This document shows positions 8,326 to 16,950 of a DNA stretch of 64,000 nucleotides, one piece after another. The notes beneath the pieces were generated by a model, which saw only the letters and a program-made list of their open reading frames with translations, searched no databases and was not told the origin of the DNA. Origin of the DNA: Nonomuraea solani (GTDB lineage: Bacteria > Actinomycetota > Actinomycetes > Streptosporangiales > Streptosporangiaceae). Positions within the stretch are counted from its first letter, which is position 1, and every line of letters begins with the position of its first letter. The position numbers and the translations under genes were made by a program. Where the stretch lies: positions 124,001-188,000 of the forward strand of contig NZ_FNVT01000008.1 of assembly GCF_900108335.1 (NCBI RefSeq), given 5' to 3'.

Positions 8326-8345
8326 GGTTGCGTCTCAGTGCAACC
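8326..8345. promoter_or_regulatory. Inverted repeat between hemerythrin and catalase genes
   Basis: GGTTGC and GCAACC (6-bp arms, 8-base spacer) lie near the middle of the divergent promoter region. It could be an operator controlling catalase. It does not match the canonical PerR or OxyR boxes I know. Confidence 0.3.
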
Positions 8346-8418
8346 CGGATCTTTGCCCGTTTCCGTTCGGGTCTTGAGGGCAGGCGGGGAAGATCTCGTC
8401 CGGGGGAAGGAGCGCGCG

Positions 8419-10071
8419 ATGACAGACGTTTCCGGTAGGGGATCTCATCCCGACGACAACCGTGAGGTGCTCACCAACCGGCAAGGGCACCCTGTCCACG
8501 ACAACCAGAACCAGCGCACGATCGGCCCCCGCGGGCCGGCGACGCTGGAGAACTACCAGTTCCTGGAGAAGATCAGCCACTTCGACCGGGAGCGCATCCC
8601 CGAGCGCGTGGTGCACGCCAGGGGCGCGCTCAGCTACGGCTATTTCGAGGCGTACGGCAAGCTCGGCGACGAGCCGATCGGCCGCTACACCCGGGCCAAG
8701 CTGTTCCAGGAGGCGGGCAAGCGTACCGACGTCGCCCTGCGCTTCTCCACGGTGATCGGCGGCCGCGACTCCGCGGAGACCGCCCGTGACCCGCGCGGCT
8801 TCGCGATCAAGTTCTACACCGAGGACGGCAACTGGGACCTCGTGGGCAACAACCTGGCCGTCTTCTTCATCAGGGACGCCATCAAGTTCCCCGACGTCAT
8901 CCACTCCCTCAAACCGGACCCCGTGACGTTCCGGCAGGACCCGAACCGGATCTTCGACTTCATGTCGCAGACGCCGGAGGCCATGCACATGATCGTCAAC
9001 CTGTTCAGCCCGCGCGGCATCCCCGCCGACTACCGGCACATGCAGGGGTTCGGCGTGAACACCTACCGGTGGGTCAACGCGCAGGGCGAGTCGCATCTGG
9101 TGAAATATCACTGGATGCCCAAGCAGGGCGTCCGCAGCATGACCGAGGCGGACGCCGCGGTCGTCCAGGCGAACGACCTGGGCCACGCGACCAAGGACCT
9201 GTACGAGGCCATCGAGCGCGGCGACTATCCCGAGTGGGAGTTGCTGGTCCAGATCATGACCGACGACGAGCACCCCGAGCTGGACTTCGACCCGCTGGAC
9301 GACACGAAGGTGTGGCCGGAGAACGAGTTCCCGGCCCTGCCGGTCGGCCGGCTGGTGCTCGACCGCAACGTGCAAAACCAGTTCGCCGAGAACGAGCAGG
9401 CGTCCTTCGGCACCGGCGTGCTCGTGGACGGGCTCGACTTCTCCGACGACAAGATGCTGGTCGGCCGGACGTTCTCCTACAGCGACACCCAGCGCTACCG
9501 GGTCGGCCCGAACTACCTGCAGCTCCCGGTCAACCAGGCCAAGAACGCCGACATCAGGACCAACCAGCGCGACGGCCAGATGACGTACTTCGTCGACTCG
9601 GCCGGGGAGAACCCGCACATCAACTACGAGCCGTCGTTGCGCGGCGGGCTGCGCGAGGCCGGCTATTCGCACTCCGACGAGGTCGGCCCGGTGGTGGAGG
9701 GCCGGCTCACCCGCAAGCGGATCCCGCGCACGAACGACTACAAACAGGCCGGCCAGCGTTACCTGCTGATGGAGGAGTGGGAGCGCGACGACCTGGTGCA
9801 CAACTTCGTCTCCGCGCTCAAGCAGTGCGACCGGGCCATCCAGGAGCGCATGGTCTGGCACTTCCTGCTGGTCGAGGACGACCTGGGGCTGCGCGTGGGC
9901 GAGGGGCTGAGCCTCACGCCGGACGACGTGTCGCATCTGGAGCCGCTGAAGAACCAGGAACTCACCGAGGAGGACCGTGACCGGCTCGACAAGCTCGGCA
10001 GGAACGGCCCCCGCGACGTCGAGGGCCTGAAGATGACCCATTGCGTGCCCAACACGCGCGCCGAGCACTGA
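8419..10071 (+). CDS. katA: Haem catalase (monofunctional, KatA type)
   Basis: This 550-residue catalase decomposes H2O2 in the cytoplasm. Key residues are present: distal His in RIPERVVHARGALSYG (H66), distal Asn in DLVGNNLAVFFIRD (about N144), and proximal haem Tyr in GRTFSYSDTQRYRVGPNY (Y354; the usual Pro of the motif is Ser here). The length fits a small-subunit catalase with a modest C-terminal extension. The ATG has GGGGGAAGGAG just upstream. In this frame the reading frame is open far upstream, overlapping the hypothetical and hemerythrin genes, but nothing there is catalase-like. It is divergent from hemerythrin and followed closely by the DUF1876 gene. Confidence 0.97.
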   Translation: MTDVSGRGSHPDDNREVLTNRQGHPVHDNQNQRTIGPRGPATLENYQFLEKISHFDRERIPERVVHARGALSYGYFEAYGKLGDEPIGRYTRAKLFQEAGKRTDVALRFSTVIGGRDSAETARDPRGFAIKFYTEDGNWDLVGNNLAVFFIRDAIKFPDVIHSLKPDPVTFRQDPNRIFDFMSQTPEAMHMIVNLFSPRGIPADYRHMQGFGVNTYRWVNAQGESHLVKYHWMPKQGVRSMTEADAAVVQANDLGHATKDLYEAIERGDYPEWELLVQIMTDDEHPELDFDPLDDTKVWPENEFPALPVGRLVLDRNVQNQFAENEQASFGTGVLVDGLDFSDDKMLVGRTFSYSDTQRYRVGPNYLQLPVNQAKNADIRTNQRDGQMTYFVDSAGENPHINYEPSLRGGLREAGYSHSDEVGPVVEGRLTRKRIPRTNDYKQAGQRYLLMEEWERDDLVHNFVSALKQCDRAIQERMVWHFLLVEDDLGLRVGEGLSLTPDDVSHLEPLKNQELTEEDRDRLDKLGRNGPRDVEGLKMTHCVPNTRAEH

Positions 10072-10123
10072 CCTTTACCTCCGGGCCTCCCGGGAGGAGG
10101 CTCGGAGGTAGGAGGTGGTCGTC

Positions 10124-10381
10124 ATGGAGTACAAGCAGTGGAACATTCAGATCTGGATCAGCGAGGACGATGACGACGCGGTGACCACGGCCACGGCGGT
10201 GCTGTTCACACCGGACGGCAAGCGGCACGAGAGCGTGGCCCACGCCCGCCGCAACCCGGACGACCGGCCCGTTCCCGGCATCGGGGACGAGCTGGCCGTC
10301 GGGCGGGCGCTGTCGGACCTGGCGTCCAAGCTGATCGAGGACGGCGCGCAAGACGTCGCCCAAATGGCCAGTCCCGCGTAG
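10124..10381 (+). CDS. DUF1876 domain protein
   Basis: An 85-residue small soluble protein (MEYKQWNIQIWISEDDDDAVTTATAVLF...GIGDELAVGRALSDLASKLIEDG) matching the DUF1876 type of actinobacteria, an alpha/beta fold resembling a double-stranded-RNA-binding domain. No function is established. The ATG has two strong ribosome sites upstream (GGAGGTAGGAGGT); an in-frame GTG nine bases earlier is possible. It follows catalase by about 50 bases and may be co-transcribed. Its stop abuts the stop of the convergent DapA-family gene with no spacer. Confidence 0.85.
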   Translation: MEYKQWNIQIWISEDDDDAVTTATAVLFTPDGKRHESVAHARRNPDDRPVPGIGDELAVGRALSDLASKLIEDGAQDVAQMASPA

Positions 10382-11341
10382 TCAGAGCAGCCCGGCGGTG
10401 GCGAGGAGTTTGCCGATCCGGCCGACCTCGTCATCGTTCAGCGGGGTCTGCGGCAGCGCGGTGATCGGGCAGTCGATGACGCCGCGCAGGTGCAGCGCGG
10501 CCTTGAACGCCCCGAGGCCGGACGAGCTGCCGCCCATCCGTGTGCCACCGACGTGGACGATCTCGAACAGCCGGACCAGGCGCTCCTGCTCGGCCCTGGC
10601 CGCCTCCCAGTCGCCGCGCGCGGCGCAGCGGTACAGCTCGACGTACCCCTGCGGGTCCACGTTGCCGAGCCCGGGCACCACGCCGTCGGCGCCCATCCAC
10701 AGCGCCGAGTCCACGGTCACCTCGGACCCGGTGAGCACGCTGAACGGCGCCTCGCGGCCCAGGATGACCTGCCGCAGGCCGCCGTCGTCACCGCTGGAGT
10801 CCTTGACCCCGGCCAGCGCGCCCTCGGCGGCCAGCCCGAGCAGCAGGTCCGCGCTCAGCTTGGTGTGTACGGACACCGGCAGGTCATAGGCGTAGACCGG
10901 CAGCCCGGCCCGCGCCGCCAGCGTACGGAAGTGCGTCCTGATCTCCCCGGGATGCGTACGCGTGTAGAACGGCGCCGTCGCCACCAGCCCCGACACCCCG
11001 GCCTCGACCGCGACCCGGGCGTGTTCGAGCACCCGGGGCGTCGTCATGTCGATCACCCCGGCCAGCACCGGCACCTGCCCGCCCACGTGCCCGACCACGG
11101 TGTCCAGCACCGTCCGCCGCTGCGCGTCCGTCAGGTACGCCACCTCCGACGACGACCCCAGCACGAACAGCGCGTCCACGCCGCCGTCGATCAGGTGATC
11201 GACCAGCCGCGTCATCGAAGCGGTGTCCACCTCGTAGTCGGGGGTCATCGGGGTGCAAACCGGGGGGATGACGCCGGACAGCATCGCGGACTCGGCGACG
11301 TTAGAAGTCGTCGCGGACTCGGCGACGTTAGAAGTCGTCAT
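10382..11341 (-). CDS. DapA-superfamily aldolase/lyase (dihydrodipicolinate synthase family)
   Basis: The 319-residue TIM-barrel enzyme has the class I aldolase Schiff-base lysine in ALAGVKDSSGD (K180) and the conserved Tyr in PVYAYDLPV (about Y152). The GTTGE loop is altered to GSSSE (LGSSSEVAYLT). Members include N-acetylneuraminate lyase, KDG aldolase, KDG dehydratase and hydroxyproline-pathway deaminase, as well as DapA. The link to a dipeptide-type ABC transporter and a FadR-type regulator indicates catabolism of an imported compound rather than lysine synthesis. Its start overlaps the stop of the upstream ATPase gene (ATGA). The first 19 residues contain a perfect repeat of TTSNVAESA, encoded by a 27-bp tandem duplication; the catalytic domain proper begins at about residue 20 (MLSGVIPPVCTPM). 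Confidence 0.92.
   Translation of the reverse strand: MTTSNVAESATTSNVAESAMLSGVIPPVCTPMTPDYEVDTASMTRLVDHLIDGGVDALFVLGSSSEVAYLTDAQRRTVLDTVVGHVGGQVPVLAGVIDMTTPRVLEHARVAVEAGVSGLVATAPFYTRTHPGEIRTHFRTLAARAGLPVYAYDLPVSVHTKLSADLLLGLAAEGALAGVKDSSGDDGGLRQVILGREAPFSVLTGSEVTVDSALWMGADGVVPGLGNVDPQGYVELYRCAARGDWEAARAEQERLVRLFEIVHVGGTRMGGSSSGLGAFKAALHLRGVIDCPITALPQTPLNDDEVGRIGKLLATAGLL
11285..11338. repeat. 27-bp perfect tandem duplication at the 5' end of the DapA-family gene
   Basis: Two identical 27-bp units (11285-11311 and 11312-11338) encode the nine residues TTSNVAESA twice, immediately after the initiator Met. The length is a multiple of three, so the frame is kept. Confidence 0.95.
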
Positions 11342-12327
11342 ACGCGCTCCTGGATCAGTTCAATGTCTGTCGCTCCCGCCGCCACCGGGTGATGGCAGTG
11401 GAAGAGATGGTCGTCGTCCGTCCGAGCGGCGGGCATCTCGGCGGCACAGTCGTCGTCCGCCCGCCAGCACCGCGTGCGGAACGGGCACCCGCTCGGCGGC
11501 CTGGTGGCCGAGGGCACGGCCCCCACCAGCGGAATCGGGTTGATCGGCGAGATCAGCCCGGGCGTGGCCGAGAACAGCGCCCGCGTGTAAGGGTGCCGCG
11601 CCCCCAGCGGCACCGCCTGGGCCGGCGTCTGCTCCACGATTCTGCCCAGATACATGGTCACCACGCGGTCGCTCATCCTGCGCACGGTCTGGATGTCGTG
11701 CGAGACGAACACCAGCGCCAGCCCCAGCCGCTCCTTCAGGTCGAGGAGCAGGTTGAGGATCTGCGCGCGTACCGACACGTCGAGGGCGCTGGTCGGCTCG
11801 TCGGCCACCACCAGGCCGGGCTCCAGGGCGAGCGCCCTGGCGATCGCCACCCGCTGCCGCTGGCCGCCGGACAACTGGCTGGGCAGCGCGTCGGCCGCGC
11901 TCGACGGCAGGCCGACCAGGTCGAGCAGCTCGCGTACGCGGGCGTCGCGCTCGGCGGGGGTGCCGCGGCCGTGCACGTTGAGCGGGTCGCGCAGCACCTG
12001 CCGGATGGGCAGGCGCCGGTTGAGCGCCGTGGACGGATCCTGGAAGATCATCCCCACGTTCGACCCGACCAGGGCGCGCCGCTCGGACTCCTTGAGCCCC
12101 CACATGTCCCGGCCCCGGTAGGTGACGGTGCCGGCGGTCGGCTTCTGCAGGCCGACCAGTACCTTGGCCAGCGTGGACTTGCCGCAGCCCGACTCGCCCA
12201 CGATGCCGACGGTCTCGCCGGCGCTGATCGTGAGGTTCGCCTCGGTCAGCGCGTACACGCGGTCCCGTGAGAACAGCCCGCCGGAGCGGGCCTTGTGCAC
12301 GACGTGCACGTCCTTCAGCTCAAGCAC
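11338..12327 (-). CDS. Dipeptide/oligopeptide ABC transporter ATPase (DppF/OppF type)
   Basis: The 329-residue ATPase has Walker A GESGCGKSTLAK, signature LSGGQRQRVAIARALA, Walker B LVVADEPTSALD and the H-loop FVSHD. The C-terminal oligopeptide/dipeptide extension (HPYTRALFSATP...CPFRTRCWRADDDC, cysteine-rich) is typical of OppF/DppF. It pairs with the ATPase half of the upstream fusion protein to power import. Its start lies within the last codons of that fusion gene (8-base overlap), and its stop overlaps the start of the DapA-family gene, so all five genes are one operon. Confidence 0.95.
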   Translation of the reverse strand: MLELKDVHVVHKARSGGLFSRDRVYALTEANLTISAGETVGIVGESGCGKSTLAKVLVGLQKPTAGTVTYRGRDMWGLKESERRALVGSNVGMIFQDPSTALNRRLPIRQVLRDPLNVHGRGTPAERDARVRELLDLVGLPSSAADALPSQLSGGQRQRVAIARALALEPGLVVADEPTSALDVSVRAQILNLLLDLKERLGLALVFVSHDIQTVRRMSDRVVTMYLGRIVEQTPAQAVPLGARHPYTRALFSATPGLISPINPIPLVGAVPSATRPPSGCPFRTRCWRADDDCAAEMPAARTDDDHLFHCHHPVAAGATDIELIQERV

Positions 12328-14257
12328 GCTGCTCGCTCCTCACATCGCTCGTCTTCGGGGCCGGATGGTGGCAGGCCACGGAATGAGCGGCGTCCCCTTC
12401 CAGCACGGGCGTCTCGGTACGGCACACGTCCGTGGCCATCGGGCACCGGTCGGCGAACCGGCAGCCGGGCGGGAAGTCCGCCGGCGCCGGCACCACGCCG
12501 CGGATCTGCGTGAGCCGCTCGGCCCCCGACTCCAGCGACAGCACGGAGCCGAGCAGGCCGCGGGCGTAGTGGTGGGCGGGCGATCCGACCAGGGTCGCGG
12601 TGACGCCGGTCTCGACGATCTGGCCGCCGTACATGACGACCACGCGGTCGGTCACGTCCGCCACCAGCGCGAGGTCGTGCGAGACGAGGATCAGCGCGAA
12701 CCCCAGCTCCTCGCGCAGCCGCAGCAGCAGCTCGATGACCTGCGCCTGGACGGTCACGTCCAGCGCCGTGGTGGGCTCGTCGGCGACGATCAGCTTGGGG
12801 TCGCGCGACAGCGCCATCGCGATCAGCACCCGCTGCCGCTGCCCGCCCGACAACTCGTGCGGGTACGACGTCAGCGTGCGCCGCGCGTCGAGCCCGACGA
12901 GTTCGAGCAGTTCGGTGGGGCTGCGCCGCCCTCCGCGCCGGGTGAGCTGCTTGAGCTGGGCCTTGATGGTCATGGCCGGGTTCAGCGAGGACAGGGCGTC
13001 CTGGTAGATCATCGCCATCTCGTGCCCGAGCAGCCGGCGGCGGGCGGCGCGCGACTCAGTCAGCAGCTCCCGCTGGTCGAAGCGGACGTGTCCGCTGACA
13101 CGGGCGTCGCGGGGCTGCAGGCCCATGATGGTCAGCGCGGTCAGCGACTTGCCGCAGCCGGACTCGCCGACCAGGCCGAGCACCTCGCCGGGGCGCACCT
13201 CGAAGCCGATGCCGTCCACGATGTCGACGCCCTCGGCGAACCCGATCCGCAACCGTTCGACCGACAGGATGGGCGGGCCCTGGGGCAGCGGGCGGGCCCG
13301 TTCGGCCAGCCGGCGGGCGGCCTCGGCCAGGCCGGGCAGCTCGACGACCTCGCCGGACCCGGGCTTGGCCTGCTCGAAGGCGTCGCCCTTGCGCACCGTC
13401 GCCTTACGGGCGGCCGGGGCGGCCCAGGCGTCGGAGATGCCCTCGGACAGGATGTTCAGGGCGAGCACGGTGATCAGGATCAGCAGGCCGGGGAAGACCG
13501 TGGCCCACCAGCCGCCGAGCAGGACGAGGTTCTTGCCGTCGGCGATGACGCTGCCCCAGGAGGGGTTCGGGGGGCGTACGCCGGCGCCGATGAACGACAG
13601 CGACGCCTCGAACACGATCGCGTCGGCCACCATCACCGTGCAGAACACCAGCACCGGCGCGGCGCAGTTGATCGCGACGTGCTTGACGATGATGTGCGGG
13701 GTTCTGGCGCCGATGACGCGTTCGGCCGCGACGTAGTCCTCACCGTACTGGGCGATCACGTTGGCCCGGACGACCCGGGCCACGGACGGCATGTAGAGGA
13801 AGGCCATGGCCATGACCAGCACCGGGATGCTGCCGCCGAACACGGCGACGAGCACGGCGGCCAGCGCGATGCCGGGGAAGGCCATGATCACGTCGAGCAC
13901 GCGCATGAGGGTCTCGTCCACGACCTTGCGCGACGTGGCCGCGACCGCGCCGACGATCGCCCCGGCGACCAGGGCGAGCCCGGTGGCGCCGAGGCCGATG
14001 ATCAGCGACCAGCGGGCGCCGTACAGGAGCCTGGACAGGATGTCGCGGTTGGCGCTGTCGAGGCCCATCCAGTGCGCGGCGGACGGGCCGCCGCCGGCGG
14101 CCTCCTGGAAGTACGGCGACTGCGGCGCGATCCACGGCGCCAGCAGCGCGGCCAGCACGACCACCACGAGGATGCCGACCGACACCCACGACATCGGCTT
14201 CAGCCTGCGGAACCCGAGGCCGGGCCGGGACAGGCGCTCTGTCAGTCCACGTCTCAT
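12320..14257 (-). CDS. Fused ABC transporter: DppC-type permease plus DppD-type ATPase
   Basis: One 645-residue polypeptide joins two parts that are usually separate. Residues 1 to about 300 are a DppC/OppC permease (N-terminal LVVVVLAALLAPWIAPQSPYFQ, then the inner-membrane coupling region EDYVAAERVIGARTPHIIVKH and further membrane helices ending ILSEGISDAWAAP). A linker of about 50 residues follows (APAARKATVRKGDAFEQAK...GLAEAARRLAERA). Residues from about 350 to 645 are the DppD ATPase (Walker A GESGCGKSLTA, signature LSGGQRQRVLIAMAL, Walker B LIVADEPTTALD, C-terminal CRFADRCPMATDVC). The ATG has AGGAG ten bases upstream and overlaps the preceding permease stop as ATGA. Fused Dpp/Opp permease-ATPases are known in actinobacteria. 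Confidence 0.93.
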   Translation of the reverse strand: MRRGLTERLSRPGLGFRRLKPMSWVSVGILVVVVLAALLAPWIAPQSPYFQEAAGGGPSAAHWMGLDSANRDILSRLLYGARWSLIIGLGATGLALVAGAIVGAVAATSRKVVDETLMRVLDVIMAFPGIALAAVLVAVFGGSIPVLVMAMAFLYMPSVARVVRANVIAQYGEDYVAAERVIGARTPHIIVKHVAINCAAPVLVFCTVMVADAIVFEASLSFIGAGVRPPNPSWGSVIADGKNLVLLGGWWATVFPGLLILITVLALNILSEGISDAWAAPAARKATVRKGDAFEQAKPGSGEVVELPGLAEAARRLAERARPLPQGPPILSVERLRIGFAEGVDIVDGIGFEVRPGEVLGLVGESGCGKSLTALTIMGLQPRDARVSGHVRFDQRELLTESRAARRRLLGHEMAMIYQDALSSLNPAMTIKAQLKQLTRRGGRRSPTELLELVGLDARRTLTSYPHELSGGQRQRVLIAMALSRDPKLIVADEPTTALDVTVQAQVIELLLRLREELGFALILVSHDLALVADVTDRVVVMYGGQIVETGVTATLVGSPAHHYARGLLGSVLSLESGAERLTQIRGVVPAPADFPPGCRFADRCPMATDVCRTETPVLEGDAAHSVACHHPAPKTSDVRSEQRA

Positions 14258-15213
14258 GCCGCACTCCTGAGGCGGGGGTTGACCAGCAGGTAGAGGACGT
14301 CCACGACGAGGTTGACGACCATGAACCCGACGGCGATGGTGAGCACGACGCCCTGGACGACGGCCGGGTCGCCGTCGCGGACCGCGTTGATCATGAGCTG
14401 GCCCATGCCGGGCAGGCCGTAGATCGTCTCGATGACCACGGTGCCGCCGATCAGGTAGCCGATCCGCAGACCGAGCACGGTCAGCGGGTTGATCAGGGCG
14501 TTGCGCAGCACGTTCCGGCCGACGACCACGATCATCGGCAGCCCGCTGCCGATCGCGGTGCGTACGTAGTCGCGGTCCAGCTCCTCCACCATCGACGTCC
14601 GGATGATGCGGGTGAGCTGGGCGGCGATCGGCAGCGACAACGACAGGGCGGGCAGTGTCATCGACAGCAGCCAGCCGGACACGGAGTCGGCCGGGTTGAT
14701 GTAGCCGCCGGTCGGGAAGAGACCCTCCCCGACCGCCAGCCACTGGATCATCAGCAACGCCAGCCAGAACGCCGGTGCGGCCACCCCGATCAGCGACACC
14801 ATGCGGATCGCCTGGTCGGGCCAGCGGTCGCGGAACAGCGCCGCCGTCACGCCGAACACCAGCGAGAGCACCACCGCCACGGCCAGGCCCAGGAACGTGA
14901 GCTGCAGCGTCAGCGGCAGCGCGGTCGTCACGGACTCGATCACCGGCTTCTTGGTGAGCACGCTGGTGCCCAGGTCGCCCTGCGCCAGGTCCGCGACGAA
15001 GCGGACGTAGCGGACGGGGAGCGGGTCCAGCAGGCCGTTTTCGAGCTGGAACTGGCGGATCTGCTCGGGGGTCGGGTTCGCGCCCTGGAAGTAGGCGTAC
15101 TCCGGCTTGCTGCTGGAGAAGCGCATCACGATGAACACGAACGCGACCACGCCGAGCAGCAGCGGGATCAGGATGAGGAGCCGCCGCAGCAGCATCCTGG
15201 CTACCAGCGTCAT
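14254..15213 (-). CDS. Dipeptide-type ABC transporter permease (DppB family)
   Basis: The 319-residue inner-membrane protein has the N-terminal RMLLRRLLILIPLLLGVVAFVFIVM helix and the large extracytoplasmic loop typical of DppB/OppB (NPTPEQIRQFQLENGLLDPLPVRYVRFV). The EAA-like cytoplasmic loop (DYVRTAIGSGLPMIVVVGRNVLRNAL) and the ending VVDVLYLLVNPRLR are also in place. It forms the translocation pore with the permease half of the next protein. ATGA overlaps join it to the genes on both sides. Confidence 0.95.
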   Translation of the reverse strand: MTLVARMLLRRLLILIPLLLGVVAFVFIVMRFSSSKPEYAYFQGANPTPEQIRQFQLENGLLDPLPVRYVRFVADLAQGDLGTSVLTKKPVIESVTTALPLTLQLTFLGLAVAVVLSLVFGVTAALFRDRWPDQAIRMVSLIGVAAPAFWLALLMIQWLAVGEGLFPTGGYINPADSVSGWLLSMTLPALSLSLPIAAQLTRIIRTSMVEELDRDYVRTAIGSGLPMIVVVGRNVLRNALINPLTVLGLRIGYLIGGTVVIETIYGLPGMGQLMINAVRDGDPAVVQGVVLTIAVGFMVVNLVVDVLYLLVNPRLRSAA

Positions 15214-16814
15214 GTCCTCTTGGCCTGCAGCAGGTTGATGCCCGGGTAGGGCTGGGCGCGGATGCCGGAGATCTTCTTCGGGTCCCAGGCGGTCATGAGC
15301 TCGTTGTGGACGACGGGGTAGAGGATGGCCTGCTCAGCCACAAAGTCCAGATATTTGTGGATAAGTCCGGTCTTCTTGGCCTCGTCCGTCTCCTTACCGG
15401 CCTCGTCCATCATCGCGAACAGCTTCTCGGCGTCCTTGGTGCCGTCCCAATGCGCGTACTTCATCCACAGCCCGCCGGGCACGTAGTTGTAGTGCAGGAT
15501 CAGGTCGGCGTCCATGCCGAACTGGTTGGGGTTCGAGGCCGCGGCGACCGCCTGGTAGTCCTGGAACTGGTCCATCTTGGCGAACAGCGCGGCCGTGTCC
15601 TGCGGCTCCAGCGTCGTCTTGACGCCGATGGCCTCCCAGGAGGAGGCGATGGTGGGCAGGCAGTCCGCGATCCAGCTCACGTTGACGGCCATCAGGTTGA
15701 TCGTCAGATCGGTGACGCCCGCCTCCTTGAGCAGCGCCTTCGCCTTCTCGGGGTCGTAGTCGTAGACGACCGAGGCCCGCTTGTGGTCGGGGTGACCCTC
15801 GTTGAGGAAGGAGCTGGAGGCCGTGCCGTGGCCCTTGAGCGCCACGTCGATCATCTTCTGCTTGTCGATCGCGTAGTGCAGCGCCTGGCGTACGCGGATG
15901 TCGTCGAAGGGCTTGGTGCCGGTGTTGAACATCAGGAACATGTGGTTCATGCCCTTGCCGCCCTCGACCGTCAGGCCCTGCTGCTTGAGCTGCTCGACGT
16001 TGGCGTACGGGATGTTGTCGGCGATCTGCGCCTCGGCCGAGCCACCGGAGATCTTGGCCACCCGGGCGGCGGCGTCCACGATCGTCAGCCAGTTCATCTT
16101 CTTGACCGCGGCGGGCCGCGGGCCGTTGTAGCCGTCGAACGCCTCGAACGAGGTGTTGGACTTGGGGTTGTGCGCCACCTGCTTGTACGGCCCCGACCCC
16201 ACGGTCTTGCCGCCCTTGGCCTGGTCCCAGGCCCCGGCCTGGCTGAAGACGTGCTTCGGCATGATCTTCGCGATGGTCAGGCGCGGCGCGGCGTCGGGGA
16301 ACGGGAACTTGAACACCAGCTCCACGGTCTTGTCGTCCACCTTCTTCACCTCCTGCAGCCAGGACTTGAAGAAGTTGCCGGTCAGGACGTTGTCCGGGCC
16401 CAGGATCCGCTCGAAGGTGAAGACCACGTCGTCGGCGGTGACCGGCTGCCCGTCGTGCCACTTGGCGCCGTCCCTGAGCGTGAACTTCCAGGAGGTCGCG
16501 TTCAGGTCGGACGGCAGCGCGGTGGCCAGCGCCGGATAGGGCTCACGCGTGATGGGGTCGGTGTCGAGCAACCCCTCGTAGATGTGGTTGATCCCGGCCA
16601 TGGCGAAGGCCGAGGCGGTCTGCGTCGGGTCCCAGCTCTGGTCGTTGCCGTACCCGATCACGGCCGTGATCAGGTCCTTGTTGGAACCGGCCCCGACCGA
16701 ACCGGTCGATGCCGGGCCGCCAGAGCAAGCGGAGAGCGTGGCCGCGATGAACGCCGCCGCCCCGGTGGCCCCGCTGTAACGCAGGAAGTCGCGGCGACTG
16801 AACTCAGAGCTCAC
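15210..16814 (-). CDS. Extracellular solute-binding lipoprotein, family 5 (DppA/OppA type)
   Basis: The 534-residue precursor carries a twin-arginine signal (SRRDFLRYSGATGAAAFIAATLSAC) with lipobox LSAC, so it is probably Tat-exported and lipid-anchored. The mature part has SBP_bac_5 features (LITAVIGYGNDQSWDPTQTASAF, WKFTLRDGAKWHDGQPVTADDVVFTFERILG, RVRQALHYAIDKQKMIDVALKGHG). The GTG start has AGGAGG five bases upstream; the frame stays open 26 codons further up but without support. Family members bind peptides, nickel, opines and also sugars. The co-transcribed DapA-type lyase argues for a keto-acid-, imino-acid- or sialic-acid-like ligand; this is inference. Confidence 0.94.
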   Translation of the reverse strand: MSSEFSRRDFLRYSGATGAAAFIAATLSACSGGPASTGSVGAGSNKDLITAVIGYGNDQSWDPTQTASAFAMAGINHIYEGLLDTDPITREPYPALATALPSDLNATSWKFTLRDGAKWHDGQPVTADDVVFTFERILGPDNVLTGNFFKSWLQEVKKVDDKTVELVFKFPFPDAAPRLTIAKIMPKHVFSQAGAWDQAKGGKTVGSGPYKQVAHNPKSNTSFEAFDGYNGPRPAAVKKMNWLTIVDAAARVAKISGGSAEAQIADNIPYANVEQLKQQGLTVEGGKGMNHMFLMFNTGTKPFDDIRVRQALHYAIDKQKMIDVALKGHGTASSSFLNEGHPDHKRASVVYDYDPEKAKALLKEAGVTDLTINLMAVNVSWIADCLPTIASSWEAIGVKTTLEPQDTAALFAKMDQFQDYQAVAAASNPNQFGMDADLILHYNYVPGGLWMKYAHWDGTKDAEKLFAMMDEAGKETDEAKKTGLIHKYLDFVAEQAILYPVVHNELMTAWDPKKISGIRAQPYPGINLLQAKRT

Positions 16815-16844
16815 GGATGCCTCCTGAAAGGGGGGTAGAACGTG

Positions 16845-16859
16845 GGACATCCCATGTCC
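16845..16859. promoter_or_regulatory. Palindromic operator between the transporter operon and fadR-type gene
   Basis: GGACAT-CCC-ATGTCC is a perfect inverted repeat (6-bp arms, 3-base centre). It lies in the divergent promoter region 30 bases upstream of the binding-protein start. It is the best candidate site for the adjacent GntR/FadR-type regulator. Confidence 0.55.
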
Positions 16860-16950
16860 TATCTTGTGCGTAACGTGGACGCTAAACGCCACCCCCTCTT
16901 GAGGTCAACGGAAGATTTCCGGATTGTTACCTAGGACGAAAGGATTTTTC

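Noticed and set aside
7168..8418. Long N-terminal extension of the catalase frame
   Set aside because: It lies antisense to hemerythrin and over the hypothetical gene. The ATG at 8419 has a strong ribosome site and gives the normal catalase N-terminus.
12122..14293. 723-codon plus-strand frame opposite the fused ABC transporter
   Set aside because: A shadow of the real gene; the composition (H/Q/R/G-rich) is typical of antisense frames in this DNA.
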